DNA of 64,000 nucleotides from an uncultured Acidimicrobiaceae bacterium (GCA_947259095.1 CAMYLA010000015.1:1-64000), one strand, 5' to 3'. Shown: positions 15,693 to 24,516, counted from the first letter of the stretch. The notes: a model not told the origin generated them from the letters alone. Program-made: numbers and translations.

Positions 15693-16523
15693 TCAGCCGA
15701 AGGCGTCGATACCGCACTCGGTGCCGGCCTTGGAGAGGGCGTCGAACTGCTCGGCCGATGGCACATAGCCAGGGGCGATCGGTTCCGAGAACGCCCCGGA
15801 CGCTTCCAGTGCACCGCTCATACAAACCCGAGCCTCCGCTGCGACGAGGGTCGGTGGCAGACCCAACACAACCAGCAACTGGGTCACCAGATCATCACCA
15901 CCCCCGGCGGTGGTCGGCGGCGTGGTGGCGGCGGTCATCAGGTCGAGGCCGCAGACATCGGTGCTGTAGGCGTCGACCCTGGCCGCAGCAGCCTCGAGGG
16001 CGTCGTCTTCGAACGCCTCGGTGAACGCCGGATCGGTACCCATCTTCTGCAAGTCCCACGCCGCCTCATTGCCGAGCTCGACGAACGTCCGGTAGGCGTC
16101 GACCACGACGTCCACATCGGCGTCGATCTCCGGCGGGGCGGCGTCGGCCCACTCCTCCATCACCTCGAGGTTGGTTTCGAACTGTTCCTCCAACTGGGCC
16201 GGGGTCATGCCGAGGAACGCAAAGTTCAGCGGGCTCGACTCGTCCGACTCGGCGATGGCCCGGATCCGGCCGCACCACTCCGAGTCGCTGTCTCCCGAGA
16301 CCTCGGGCGTCGAGGTTTCGCTGTCCTGGCCCGAAGCCGCGCCGTCCTGGGTCTGGCCGGTCTCGTCGGTCTGGTCGGAAGCGTCGGTCTGGTCGGAAGT
16401 TCCGGCGTCGGTCGAGGTCTCGTCGGCCTCATCCCCGCCTGCGCTGTCGCCGTCGTCGCTGCCGCAGCCTGCGGCCAGCAACGAGATCGTCAGCACCAGC
16501 ACAACACATCGGTACCTGGTCAT
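15693..16523 (-). CDS. predicted lipoprotein, unknown function
   Basis: This 276-residue protein has a lipoprotein signal peptide. Basic residues (TRYR) are followed by VVLVLTISLLAAGC, with the lipid-modified Cys near residue 20. A low-complexity Ser/Asp/Thr/Gln-rich linker (repeats of SDQTD) leads to a globular helical domain of about 180 residues with three Cys. It is probably anchored to the outer face of the membrane. GGAGGGAGAG precedes ATG 16523; the longer frame to 16715 is a shadow. It is convergent with the PMT-like gene, and no known domain is recognised. Confidence 0.8.
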   Translation of the reverse strand: MTRYRCVVLVLTISLLAAGCGSDDGDSAGGDEADETSTDAGTSDQTDASDQTDETGQTQDGAASGQDSETSTPEVSGDSDSEWCGRIRAIAESDESSPLNFAFLGMTPAQLEEQFETNLEVMEEWADAAPPEIDADVDVVVDAYRTFVELGNEAAWDLQKMGTDPAFTEAFEDDALEAAAARVDAYSTDVCGLDLMTAATTPPTTAGGGDDLVTQLLVVLGLPPTLVAAEARVCMSGALEASGAFSEPIAPGYVPSAEQFDALSKAGTECGIDAFG

Positions 16524-16587
16524 GCGTCTCTCCCTCCGAGCAATGCCTGGCGCGACCGTAGCAGTGCCCGGGGCTGAGGTGGTGGGC

Positions 16588-17136
16588 TTACCCCGGCGGG
16601 CCGGTCCGCTGCTCGTGGACCGCCCCGGTGTGCTTGCCGATGTCCCACCCGATCTGGCCGAGGTTGGCGGTGGCCCAGTCAACCGACTCGGCGTCGGTGA
16701 CGGTGGCCAGGGCATCGTTGTAACGATTCATGAAACCACCGAGGGCCACCACCGCCAGCAGGCTCCTGGCCTCCTCATCGCTGAAATGGGCTCGAAGGTC
16801 GCGATGGTGGGTTGCGTCGACCGCACTCGGCACCGATCCGGCCGCCACGGCGAATCGCAGCGCCGCCCGCTCCCGCTCGTCGAACCGGTCGGAGGTCTCG
16901 AACGACCACAAGGCCTGGATCTTGTCGACCGGGACGCCCCGCCGGTCGAGCCCGTAGGCACCGTGGGCCTGGCAGTGGCGGCACCCGGCGGCCAGGCTGG
17001 CCATGGTGAACACCATCAGGTTCAGTTCGATGCCGGGCGGGCTGAGGAACACCATCGCCTGCAGCTCTTTCAGCTTTCCGTACATCTCGGGCCAGGCGTT
17101 GAGGTCCCAGTTCTGTCGATTCTCGTAGTCGGTCAT
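16588..17136 (-). CDS. AhpD-like/carboxymuconolactone decarboxylase family protein
   Basis: This 182-residue helical protein has the AhpD-type redox motif Cys52-x-x-Cys55-x-x-His58 in AAGCRHCQAHG. The family comprises peroxidase-partner disulfide reductases and related uncharacterised proteins. It is long enough for one CMD domain with extensions. Start ATG 17136 lies inside the first unit of a 30-bp tandem repeat that separates this gene from the enoyl-CoA hydratase gene upstream. Its translation start signals may therefore have been duplicated or displaced by the repeat. Confidence 0.8.
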   Translation of the reverse strand: MTDYENRQNWDLNAWPEMYGKLKELQAMVFLSPPGIELNLMVFTMASLAAGCRHCQAHGAYGLDRRGVPVDKIQALWSFETSDRFDERERAALRFAVAAGSVPSAVDATHHRDLRAHFSDEEARSLLAVVALGGFMNRYNDALATVTDAESVDWATANLGQIGWDIGKHTGAVHEQRTGPPG

Positions 17137-17234
17137 CAACGGCCTCTACTCTCGGGGGCCGCCGATCAACGGCCTCTGCTCTCGGGGGCCGCCGATCAAC
17201 GGCCTCTGCTCTCGGGGGCCGCCGATCAGCGGCC
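17135..17234 (-). repeat. 30-bp tandem repeat, 3 copies plus partial, between two genes
   Basis: Units lie at 17135-17164, 17165-17194 and 17195-17224, with a 10-bp partial copy at 17225-17234. They are identical except for one base in the first unit (CTACT for CTGCT) and one in the partial copy. The array reaches from the stop codon of the enoyl-CoA hydratase gene (17226-17228) to the start codon of the AhpD-like gene. Units adjoin without spacers, so this is not a CRISPR array. Confidence 0.97.
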
Positions 17235-18014
17235 CTTGAACTCCGGGTCGCGTTTTTCGCCGAACGCCTTTGCCGCTTCCCTGGCATCGGCGCTGCGAAT
17301 GGTGGCACCCTCCATCGACAGTGACAGCGGCAGGACCTGGGCCGACACCGTCCGCAGCCAGTTGTTGATCGGCACCTTGGACGCGGCGATGGCCATGCCC
17401 GGACCGGCGGCCAACCGATCGGCGATCTCCAGCGCCTTGTCCATCAGCTCGTCGTCCGGCACCACGAAGTTCACCAGCCCCATACGCTCGGCCTCGGCGG
17501 CATCGAGCCGGTCGCCGGTCATCAGGAAGTACTTGGCCCGGTTCACGCCCATCAGGAACGGCCAGATCACCTGGCCACCGTCACCGGCGCCGATGCCCAT
17601 CTTCACATGGGTATCGGCAAACACCGCACTGTCGGCCGCCACCACGATGTCGCACAACAGCGCCACGGTGGCCCCGAGGCCCATGGCGTAGCCGTTGACG
17701 GCGGAGAGGATCGGAATATGGGCTTCCAGCAGATGGTCGACGATCATCCTGGCGTCCTCCAGGGTGATGGCGTGGGTTGTCTCGCTCCCGGGGCTGAAGT
17801 CGCCCCCGGCGCAGAACGCCCGGCCGGCACCGGTGAAGACCAGCACCTTCACGTCCGGGTCGGCGTCGGCATCACGGCAGATGTGGGCCAACTCGTGGTG
17901 CATGTCGCCGTTGACCGCGTTGAGCCGCTCCGGCCGGTTCAAGGTGGCCACCGCCACCCCGTTCGGTCGCTTCTCGATGGCGATGGTGGTGTAGTTTGCC
18001 GCTTCGAGTGACAT
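17226..18014 (-). CDS. enoyl-CoA hydratase/isomerase family protein
   Basis: This 262-residue crotonase-fold protein is of normal length. It has the oxyanion-hole segments GAGRAFCAGGDFS and AVNGYAMGLGATVALLCDIV. The expected catalytic Glu pair is not both obvious: HVKMGIGAGDGG occupies the second region, so the exact reaction (hydration, isomerisation or hydrolysis of an acyl-CoA) is open. Start ATG 18014 is supported by GGGGGA just upstream. It is divergent from the amidase gene. Its 3' end forms the first part of a 30-bp tandem repeat. Confidence 0.88.
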   Translation of the reverse strand: MSLEAANYTTIAIEKRPNGVAVATLNRPERLNAVNGDMHHELAHICRDADADPDVKVLVFTGAGRAFCAGGDFSPGSETTHAITLEDARMIVDHLLEAHIPILSAVNGYAMGLGATVALLCDIVVAADSAVFADTHVKMGIGAGDGGQVIWPFLMGVNRAKYFLMTGDRLDAAEAERMGLVNFVVPDDELMDKALEIADRLAAGPGMAIAASKVPINNWLRTVSAQVLPLSLSMEGATIRSADAREAAKAFGEKRDPEFKGR

Positions 18015-18072
18015 GATTCCCCCGTTGTCGATCGGCCGAGACGTCGTGGAAAGCACGCTAGTCGCGGCGGAC

Positions 18073-18078
18073 TAGTGT
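18073..18078 (+). promoter_or_regulatory. -10-like TAGTGT, 6 nt before the amidase start
   Basis: TAGTGT is followed by GACAGC and ATG at 18085. No Shine-Dalgarno sequence is visible. Fits a leaderless transcript. Confidence 0.5.
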
Positions 18079-18084
18079 GACAGC

Positions 18085-19548
18085 ATGGACAGCGACCTCG
18101 GGCTGCGGCCGGCCACCGAGCAACTCCGCATGCTGCACGACGGCGAGATCAGCAGCGTCGAACTGCTGGATCACCACCTGACCAGGAACGACCGGCTGGG
18201 GCCCGATCTCAACGCCATCGTCACCCTCGACGTCGACCGGGCCAGGGCGGCGGCTGGAACGGCAGACCGGAGACGCCGGTCCGGGGAGCCGATCGGCGTG
18301 CTCGACGGGTTGCCGATGACGGTGAAGGACGCACTGGCCACTGCCGGCCTGCGGTCCACCGGTGGAGCCACCGAGCTGGCCGACAACGTTCCCGATCGAG
18401 ACGCCGAGGTGGTGGCCCGGGTCCGCAATGCCGGGGGCATCATCTTCGGCAAGACCAACCTCCCCCGCTGGTCAGGTGACGTGCAGGCCTCCAATGACAT
18501 CTTCGGCACCACCAACAACCCGTGGGACCTGACCCGGGGACCGGGGGGCTCCTCCGGTGGCGCGTCTGCCGCGGTGGCGGCAGGGCTGACCCCACTGGAG
18601 ATCGGCACCGACATCGGGGGCTCGGTCAGGCTGCCGGCCCACTTCGCCGGCATCTGTGGCCACAAACCGACGTTCGGCATCGTGCCCCAGCTCGGCTACG
18701 TGGATCATGTGTCCTACGGGCTCGGCGAGGCCGACGTCAACGTCGTCGGCCCGCTGGCCCGCACCGTCGACGACCTGGCTCTCCTGTTCGACGTCTTGAT
18801 CGGCCCCCGGGGCGACCAGGCCGCGGCCTGGACATTGGAGTTGCCGAAACCCCGGGCCCCTCTCGGCGAGCTGCGGGTGGCGGCCTGGCTCGACGATCCC
18901 GGCTGCCCGACCAGCCAGGCGGTGCGCGAGGTGTTGGAAGCGGCAACCGACGCCATCGCCGCCGACGGCCTCCTCGTGGACCGCAACGCTCGGCCCCGTC
19001 ACCGGTTCGAAGACGTGTTCGAGGTTGGCCTGCCGCTGATCTCGGCCGCAACCTCGCCGGCCAGGACCGACGAGGAGTACCACCGGTTGCGCAGCCTGGC
19101 CGATGATCCCGATCCGGCGGACCCGACCCTGGCGATGCGGGCCAGGGCGTCGACACTGTCCCATCGGGATTGGGTGCTGCTGACCGAGCGGCGGGAGGCC
19201 AACCGGGCCGGCTGGGCCGAATTCTTCACCGACCACGACATCCTCCTGGCCCCGGTGTCGTTCACCGCGGCCTTCGAGCACCAGCACGCCGGGCACCTCT
19301 ACGACCGTCGACTTGAGGTCGACGGTGTCGACCGGCCATACGCCGACCTCATCACCTGGACCTCCCAGTTCGGCTACGTCTACCTGCCCGCCACCGTGGT
19401 GCCGGTTGGCCTGACCGACGACGGGCTCCCGGTCGGGCTGCAGATCGTCGGCCCCTACCTCGGCGACCGGACCACCATCGAGTTCGCCCGGTACGTGGAG
19501 TCGTTGCTCGGGGGCTACCGGGTGCCCCCGATGGCCAGGCTGGGCTGA
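18085..19548 (+). CDS. amidase signature family hydrolase
   Basis: This 487-residue protein contains the full Ser-cisSer-Lys triad of amidase signature enzymes: Lys81 in LPMTVKDA, cis-Ser156 in GPGGSSGG and nucleophile Ser180 in TDIGGSVRLPA. The spacing is characteristic. These enzymes hydrolyse amides, as in GatA, acylamidases and related enzymes. The absence of GatB/GatC neighbours argues against tRNA amidotransferase. No signal peptide is seen, so it is cytoplasmic. A TAGTGT hexamer 6 nt before the ATG suggests a leaderless message. Convergent with the EamA gene. Confidence 0.93.
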   Translation: MDSDLGLRPATEQLRMLHDGEISSVELLDHHLTRNDRLGPDLNAIVTLDVDRARAAAGTADRRRRSGEPIGVLDGLPMTVKDALATAGLRSTGGATELADNVPDRDAEVVARVRNAGGIIFGKTNLPRWSGDVQASNDIFGTTNNPWDLTRGPGGSSGGASAAVAAGLTPLEIGTDIGGSVRLPAHFAGICGHKPTFGIVPQLGYVDHVSYGLGEADVNVVGPLARTVDDLALLFDVLIGPRGDQAAAWTLELPKPRAPLGELRVAAWLDDPGCPTSQAVREVLEAATDAIAADGLLVDRNARPRHRFEDVFEVGLPLISAATSPARTDEEYHRLRSLADDPDPADPTLAMRARASTLSHRDWVLLTERREANRAGWAEFFTDHDILLAPVSFTAAFEHQHAGHLYDRRLEVDGVDRPYADLITWTSQFGYVYLPATVVPVGLTDDGLPVGLQIVGPYLGDRTTIEFARYVESLLGGYRVPPMARLG

Positions 19549-19574
19549 CTCGGTGTCGACTCGATCGCGGTCAG

Positions 19575-19590
19575 GCCGGGCCGGCCCGGT
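19575..19590. terminator. GC palindrome between convergent genes, possible terminator
   Basis: The sequence CCGGGCCGGCCCGG forms a perfect 14-bp inverted repeat in the 57-bp gap between the convergent amidase and EamA genes. It lacks a T run, so a termination role is only suggested by position. Confidence 0.25.
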
Positions 19591-19605
19591 TCGACCCGAT
19601 CGCAA

Positions 19606-20505
19606 TCAGCGGGGCACCGCCCTGGTCTGGCTGGTGACGACGACCGCCAGCGAGCTCAACACGATCGCCATGCCGACGAACTGCAGCGGCACCACGGTCT
19701 CGCCGAGGAAGATCCAGGCCAACAACGTGGATGTCACCGGGATGGCCAGCGTGAGCGTGGAACCGAACCAGACCGGGATCTCACCAAGCGCCCAGTTCAT
19801 CAGCATGTGGGAGGCGAACCCCGGGCCGACCGAGAGGATCACCAGCCACAGCCAGGCCGAGGGTGACGGCATGACGAAGACCTGCCCGGAGACCACCGCG
19901 AACGGGGTGGCCAGCAGCGCCGCCAGCAGCGCGGTCGCCCCGGTGTACTGCACGGAATCGATGTGGCGCCTCGACAGCTTCGAGAAGACGAAGTAGAGGG
20001 TCCACGCCACCAGGGTCACGACCGACAGCAGGTCACCGGCCGGGCTCCACTCCGGTCGCCCGCTCGACCCGAACATCACGATGGCCACACCGGCCAGGGC
20101 GACCGCAGCGAGGGCCCAGTCGAGTCGGCGGGGCCGCTCGCCGAACAGTCGACTGGCGATCAGCAGCATGAAGATCGGCTGCAGTGACCCGATCACCGTT
20201 GCATTGGCCACCGTGGTCAGCCGAATCGAGACAAAGAACAGCATGATGTCGGCGCCGAGGGACAACCCGCCCCAGAACGACACCCGGATCGAGGACAACC
20301 GCAACCGAGTGCCCCGCAGGTGGAGGAACAGCAGCACGATGGCGGCGTAGATCCACATCCGCCAGAACACCACCGCCAGAGCGCCCAGTTCGCTTATGCC
20401 CTTGGAGATGACGCCGGAGGCGGCCCAGCCCACCATGGCCAACGCCGCCGCAGGGACCCCCCGGGGATCGGCGGTCGAGGCCGGGGTCTCGGTTGACGTG
20501 GTCAA
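19606..20505 (-). CDS. EamA family (DMT) transporter
   Basis: This 299-residue protein has about ten hydrophobic helices in two similar halves of five, as in EamA/RhaT-type metabolite exporters. ASRLFGERPRRLDWALAAVALAGVAIVMFG and the later AWIFLGETVVPLQFVGMAIVLSSL are the conserved ends of each half. The start is uncertain. The frame opens at TTG 20505 with a polar N-terminus, and no ribosome binding site is evident. The substrate is unknown. It is divergent from the SDR gene at 20620. Confidence 0.88.
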   Translation of the reverse strand: MTTSTETPASTADPRGVPAAALAMVGWAASGVISKGISELGALAVVFWRMWIYAAIVLLFLHLRGTRLRLSSIRVSFWGGLSLGADIMLFFVSIRLTTVANATVIGSLQPIFMLLIASRLFGERPRRLDWALAAVALAGVAIVMFGSSGRPEWSPAGDLLSVVTLVAWTLYFVFSKLSRRHIDSVQYTGATALLAALLATPFAVVSGQVFVMPSPSAWLWLVILSVGPGFASHMLMNWALGEIPVWFGSTLTLAIPVTSTLLAWIFLGETVVPLQFVGMAIVLSSLAVVVTSQTRAVPR

Positions 20506-20605
20506 CGGTCGACCGGGGTTCCACTCATCGGGCCCACGCTACTCAGGTCCCCGGCGCCGACCGAAAACGCCGACGATCACATTCGTGCCGGCGGCGCCGG
20601 CTGTC

Positions 20606-20611
20606 TAACCT
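20606..20611 (+). promoter_or_regulatory. -10-like TAACCT, 8 nt before an SDR start
   Basis: TAACCT precedes GTG 20620 by 8 nt, with no Shine-Dalgarno sequence. A leaderless or near-leaderless transcript is possible; the spacing is slightly longer than in the other cases. Confidence 0.35.
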
Positions 20612-20619
20612 GGCCGTCT

Positions 20620-21462
20620 GTGAAGGACCTGCAGAACAAGACCGCGGTGATCACCGGCGCCGGATCGGGGATGGGCCGGGCCATGGCGTTGCGATTGGCC
20701 AAGGCCGACATGAACGTCGTGCTGGCCGACGTCGACGACGATGCCATGGCCGAGGTGGCCACGTCGATCATCGGCGATGGTGGGCAGGCCATCGCCGTGC
20801 ACACCGACGTGGCCGACAGCACGGCAAACACCGAACTCTTCGAGGCGGCAATGGCCGCCTTCGACCAGATCAACGTGGTGGCCCTCAACGCCGGGGTCAC
20901 CGGCTCGGTCGGCCGGACCTGGACCCTCAGTGAACAGGATTGGCGGTGGAGCCTTGGCATCCTGCTCGACGGCGTGATCCACGGGATCCGGACCTTCGTC
21001 CCCCACCTGGTCGACCACGGCGACGGCCATGTGGTGATCACCGCCTCGATCGCCGGTCACATCTCGTCGCCGTTCAGCGGCCCGTATGCGGTGGCGAAAC
21101 ACGGGGTGGTGGCCCTGGCCGAAACGCTCCACCACGACCTGGCCGCCGAAGGGTCGAGCGTCGGCGTGACCTGCCTCTGCCCCGGGTTCGTGAACACCAA
21201 CATCGTCACCGCGGCCAGAGACCGGGAAGGGGCCGATGTCGGCAGCCCCACCGACGAGCGGGGCGACAAGTGGTTGGAGGTTTCCGGCCGGGCCCTCGAA
21301 ACCGGGTTGGAACCCGAGGTCGTCGGCCGCCAGGTCCACGACGCCATCATCGACAACCGGTTCTGGCTCTTCACCGACGAGGCCTGGGATGATGCCATCG
21401 CCCGTCGCAGCGAGGAGATCATCGGCCGGAGGCCGCCGACCGTCGGCAGGCCAACCCGCTGA
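20620..21462 (+). CDS. short-chain dehydrogenase/reductase (SDR)
   Basis: This 280-residue classical SDR has the cofactor motif TGAGSGMG (12-19), the LNAGV motif near 89-93, Ser143, Tyr156 and Lys160 (PYAVAK). Asp37-type residues after the second strand (VVLADVDD) favour NAD(H). The C-terminal extension after residue 190 is longer than in minimal SDRs. The substrate is unknown; the neighbourhood of acyl-CoA and steroid-type enzymes suggests a hydroxyacyl or alcohol substrate. A second SDR follows 58 nt downstream and is likely cotranscribed. Confidence 0.92.
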   Translation: MKDLQNKTAVITGAGSGMGRAMALRLAKADMNVVLADVDDDAMAEVATSIIGDGGQAIAVHTDVADSTANTELFEAAMAAFDQINVVALNAGVTGSVGRTWTLSEQDWRWSLGILLDGVIHGIRTFVPHLVDHGDGHVVITASIAGHISSPFSGPYAVAKHGVVALAETLHHDLAAEGSSVGVTCLCPGFVNTNIVTAARDREGADVGSPTDERGDKWLEVSGRALETGLEPEVVGRQVHDAIIDNRFWLFTDEAWDDAIARRSEEIIGRRPPTVGRPTR

Positions 21463-21520
21463 CGACGGTGCCCGGGCCGGCACAGGAAGACAACGACGGA
21501 CACGAGACCGGAGGTAGGGC

Positions 21521-22249
21521 ATGGGGAGCGGAGAGCGGCTGGCCGGCAAGGTGGCGTTGATCACCGGCGGCGCCAGAGGCCAGGGGGCGGCAGAAGCCAA
21601 GCTGTTCACCGAACAGGGAGCGACGGTGGTGATCAGCGATGTGCTGACCGAAGCGGGTGAGCGATTGGCGGGCGAGATCGGCTGCGAGTTCCTCGAACAC
21701 GACGTGGCCTCCGAGGATCGCTGGGCCGAGGTGGTGGCCGACATCACCGGGCGCCATGGTCGGTTGGACGTGCTGGTCAACAATGCAGGCATCCTCGGCG
21801 GCGCCAAACTGATCAACACCAGCAGCGAGGCTTGGGATCGGATCATCGCCGTCAACCAGACCGGCGTGTTCTACGGCATGCGGGCCGTCGCCCCCACCAT
21901 GATGGAGGCCGGCGCCGGATCGATCATCAACATCTCGTCGGTGGCCGGCCTCGAGGGGCCGTTCGGGTCGATGGCCTACACCGCATCCAAGTTCGCGGTC
22001 CGGGGGATGACCAAGGTCGCGGCCAAGGAGCTGAGCCCGTCCGGGGTCCGGGTCAACTCGGTGCACCCCGGTCTGATCGACACCGCGATGACCACCGAGT
22101 TCCCAAAGGAGCAGATGCTGCGAACGGTGCCGATGGGTCGGGAGGCCGAGCCGGTCGAGGTGGCGAACCTGGTGCTGTTCCTGGCCAGCGACGAGGCCAG
22201 CTACTGCACCGGTCAGGAGTTCGTGGTCGACGGCGGGATGCACGGCTAG
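21521..22249 (+). CDS. short-chain dehydrogenase/reductase (SDR)
   Basis: This 242-residue classical SDR has TGGARGQG (15-22), NNAGILGG, Ser140, Tyr153 and Lys157 (YTASK), with VISDV after the second strand favouring NAD(H). It resembles the 3-alpha/20-beta-hydroxysteroid dehydrogenase group that is abundant in actinobacteria (GGARGQGAAEA, VHPGLIDTAMT). A GGAGG stretch lies just before ATG 21521, so unlike the preceding gene it has a normal leader. The substrate is not deducible. Confidence 0.92.
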   Translation: MGSGERLAGKVALITGGARGQGAAEAKLFTEQGATVVISDVLTEAGERLAGEIGCEFLEHDVASEDRWAEVVADITGRHGRLDVLVNNAGILGGAKLINTSSEAWDRIIAVNQTGVFYGMRAVAPTMMEAGAGSIINISSVAGLEGPFGSMAYTASKFAVRGMTKVAAKELSPSGVRVNSVHPGLIDTAMTTEFPKEQMLRTVPMGREAEPVEVANLVLFLASDEASYCTGQEFVVDGGMHG

Positions 22250-22279
22250 TACGGCTGGGCCCGCCGGCGGGGTCGTGGC

Positions 22280-22285
22280 TAGACT
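22280..22285 (+). promoter_or_regulatory. -10-like TAGACT upstream of the unknown gene at 22325
   Basis: TAGACT lies 39 nt before ATG 22325. A start of transcription about 7 nt downstream would leave a leader of roughly 30 nt containing GCGAGG near the ATG. An almost identical box, TAGACTGG, lies before the DUF4129 gene. Confidence 0.35.
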
Positions 22286-22324
22286 GGCGGCGACCGCTTG
22301 CCGGCCGGATTGCGAGGCAGCGCC

Positions 22325-22912
22325 ATGGTTGGCCGTTGGAGAAACACCGACTCGGATCAGGAGTCGATCGAGGTCATCCTCCTCAATCCCGACGGCACGC
22401 CGCTCGATCGGCCCCAGCCGACGGGCGACGGGTCGGCTGACGCAGCGGACCTCAGCGGCATCATCGCCGACGGTATCCGCCGGTTGGGTCGAACCACCGC
22501 CACCCCCGGCCATCGGGCCGGTGGGACCTCGGGCCGGGTGACCCGCCAGGGCTGCGACGAGGAAGTGGTCACACCGGTGTTGGTCTCACCGGAACTGGCG
22601 GCGGCGGCCATGGCAGGGCGGGACTTCTGGAGCCAATCCGCCACCGGGCTGTCGGTCGATCCGACGTCGCTGCAGATCGACCGTGCCGGCCTCCACTGGC
22701 GGGCCAGGCTCCGAACCGGTCCCCTGTGCCGACGGGCCGCCAACCTGCGGGTCTACTCGTCGCCGTCCCGCAATGTCACGGTGCTGGAACTCGTACCCGA
22801 GGCACGGCGGCTGATCCAGACCCGGGCGTTCGTCCGCCGCGGTGTCCCGGCGATCGGTGAACTGGCGGCCAGGCTCGATCGCCTCCAACCGGGGCGGGCC
22901 GAGCTTCGGTGA
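22325..22912 (+). CDS. conserved-looking protein of unknown function
   Basis: This 195-residue soluble protein is not recognised. It opens with VGRWRNTDSDQESIEVILLNPDGTPLDRP, has a polar middle, and ends in a more ordered region. That region contains LQIDRAGLHWRARLRTGPLCRRAANLRVYSSPS, VTVLELVPE and AFVRRGVPAIGELAARL. Codon use and balanced composition support a real gene. The start ATG 22325 is preceded by GCGAGG; an in-frame TTG lies at 22298. It is convergent with the ABC transporter operon, with a gap of 12 nt. Confidence 0.65.
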   Translation: MVGRWRNTDSDQESIEVILLNPDGTPLDRPQPTGDGSADAADLSGIIADGIRRLGRTTATPGHRAGGTSGRVTRQGCDEEVVTPVLVSPELAAAAMAGRDFWSQSATGLSVDPTSLQIDRAGLHWRARLRTGPLCRRAANLRVYSSPSRNVTVLELVPEARRLIQTRAFVRRGVPAIGELAARLDRLQPGRAELR

Positions 22913-22924
22913 CGGCAGCCCCTC

Positions 22925-23722
22925 TCAGGCGTTGTCGAGACCAACCGAGTGCTCGACCCCGAGATAGGCGCCGATCACATCGGGATTGGCCTGCACCTCG
23001 GTCGGCGTCCCGATGGCGATCGGCGACCCGAAGTCCACGGCGAGCACGCGGTCGGCGATATCCATGACCAGGCCCATGTCGTGCTCGACCAGGATGATGG
23101 CGATGCCAAGCTCCCGCTGGACATCGAGGATGAACCGGGCCATGTCCTCGGTCTCCTCGAGGTTCATGCCGGCCACCGGTTCGTCGAGCAGCAGCAGTTG
23201 CGGATCCATGGCCAGGGCTCTTCCCAGCTCCACCCGCTTCTGAAATCCGTACGGCAACAACGCCACCGGATGTTTGCGCCACTGCTCGATCTCCAGGAAG
23301 TCGATGATGTCCTCGACCCGCCGCCGATTCTCCAACTCCTCCTGCTTGGCTCCGCCGGGGCCCCAATACAGCGCCCCGGCCAACCAGCTCTTCTTCATCT
23401 GGATGTGGCGGCCGGTCAACAGGTTCTCGATCACGGTCATCTGGGCGAACAGTTCGATGTTCTGAAAGGTCCGGGCAATGCCGAGCCGGGCCACACTGTC
23501 CGGCCGCGTCCCCATGATGCTCTGACCGTGCCAGCGAATATCGCCCTCCTGAGGCCGGTAGACCTGGCTGATGGCATTGAAGATCGAGGTCTTGCCTGCC
23601 CCGTTCGGGCCGATGATGGCGAACAGCTCGCCCGGCTCGATGTGGAACCCGACCTCGTTGATGGCGGTGACACCGCCGAACCGGAGCACGATGTTGTCGA
23701 CCTCGAGAAGCTTCTCGGTCAT
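22925..23722 (-). CDS. livG: branched-chain-type ABC transporter ATPase (LivG-like)
   Basis: This 265-residue ABC ATPase has Walker A GPNGAGKT (38-45), Walker B LLLLDEP followed by VAGMN (typical of LivG) and a D-loop/H-loop LVEHDMGLVMDIADRV. The signature region reads LLPYGFQKRVELGRAL in place of the canonical LSYGQQR. This occurs in a subset of actinobacterial LivG-like proteins. It is the last gene of the operon. ATG 23722 overlaps the stop of the LivF-like gene (ATGA) and is preceded by GAGGTGG, so the frame to 23731 is not used. Confidence 0.92.
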   Translation of the reverse strand: MTEKLLEVDNIVLRFGGVTAINEVGFHIEPGELFAIIGPNGAGKTSIFNAISQVYRPQEGDIRWHGQSIMGTRPDSVARLGIARTFQNIELFAQMTVIENLLTGRHIQMKKSWLAGALYWGPGGAKQEELENRRRVEDIIDFLEIEQWRKHPVALLPYGFQKRVELGRALAMDPQLLLLDEPVAGMNLEETEDMARFILDVQRELGIAIILVEHDMGLVMDIADRVLAVDFGSPIAIGTPTEVQANPDVIGAYLGVEHSVGLDNA

Positions 23723-24516
23723 GACGCCCACCTCTTCCGCCGCTTGTAGTGTTTCACGTCCCGGAACGACTTCTTCTCACCCTCGTCGTCGGTGTGGAGC
23801 CCGAGGTAGAACTCCTTGACGTCTTCGTCGGCCAACAACTTCTTGGCCTCGCCGTCCATCACCACCTTGCCGGTTTCCAGCACGTAGCCGTAGTCGGCCA
23901 CCGAGAGGGCCATCATGGCGTTCTGCTCGATCAGCAGCACACTCGTGCCCTGGGAGTTGATGTCAACGATGATGTCGCGGATCTGCTCCACCAGCCGTGG
24001 CGCCAAACCCAACGATGGCTCGTCGAGGATCAACAACGTGGGGCTGGTCATCAACGCCCGCCCGATGGCCAGCATCTGCTGCTCACCGCCCGAGAGGTAG
24101 CCGGCCACCTGACGGCGCCGTTCCTGGAGCAGCGGGAACAGATCCATGATCCGGTCATAACTCTCCTTGCGCTTGGCCTTGTCGGTCACGGTGAACCCGC
24201 CGCACATCAGGTTCTCGTCGACCGTCAGTTCGGCAAAGGTCCGCCGACCCTCCATCACCTGGGTGATGCCGGCCTTGACCATCGTCGACGCCTCGTCGGT
24301 GGTGATCTCGTTGCCCTGCCAGGTGACAGAACCCTTGGTCACCTTGCCATCGTGGACCTTGAGCAGGCCACCGATGGCCCGAGCCGTCGTTGTCTTGCCG
24401 GCCCCATTGGCCCCCAGCAGGGCCACGATCTTCCCGTCCGGCACCTGGACCGACAGGCCGCGCAGGACCAGGATCACCTCGTTGTAGACAACTTCCAGAT
24501 TGGCAACCTCGAGCAC
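23719..24516 (-). CDS. livF: branched-chain-type ABC transporter ATPase (LivF-like)
   Basis: This 265-residue ABC ATPase has Walker A GANGAGKT (35-42), signature LSGGEQQMLAIGRAL and Walker B LLILDEPSLGLAPRLVEQI, the classic LivF pattern. It also has a longer basic C-terminus (KKSFRDVKHYKRRKRW) than E. coli LivF. The start is taken as GTG 24516 because AAAGGA lies 7 nt upstream; the frame to 24615 is a shadow extension. It energises the HM permease pair encoded upstream, together with the LivG-like subunit. Confidence 0.92.
   Translation of the reverse strand: MLEVANLEVVYNEVILVLRGLSVQVPDGKIVALLGANGAGKTTTARAIGGLLKVHDGKVTKGSVTWQGNEITTDEASTMVKAGITQVMEGRRTFAELTVDENLMCGGFTVTDKAKRKESYDRIMDLFPLLQERRRQVAGYLSGGEQQMLAIGRALMTSPTLLILDEPSLGLAPRLVEQIRDIIVDINSQGTSVLLIEQNAMMALSVADYGYVLETGKVVMDGEAKKLLADEDVKEFYLGLHTDDEGEKKSFRDVKHYKRRKRWAS

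Noticed and set aside
17135-17234. Possible CRISPR array
   Set aside because: Units of 30 bp are contiguous without spacers and no cas gene is present.
18085-19548. GatA subunit of aspartyl/glutamyl-tRNA amidotransferase
   Set aside because: The amidase triad fits any amidase-signature enzyme and there are no gatB/gatC neighbours.
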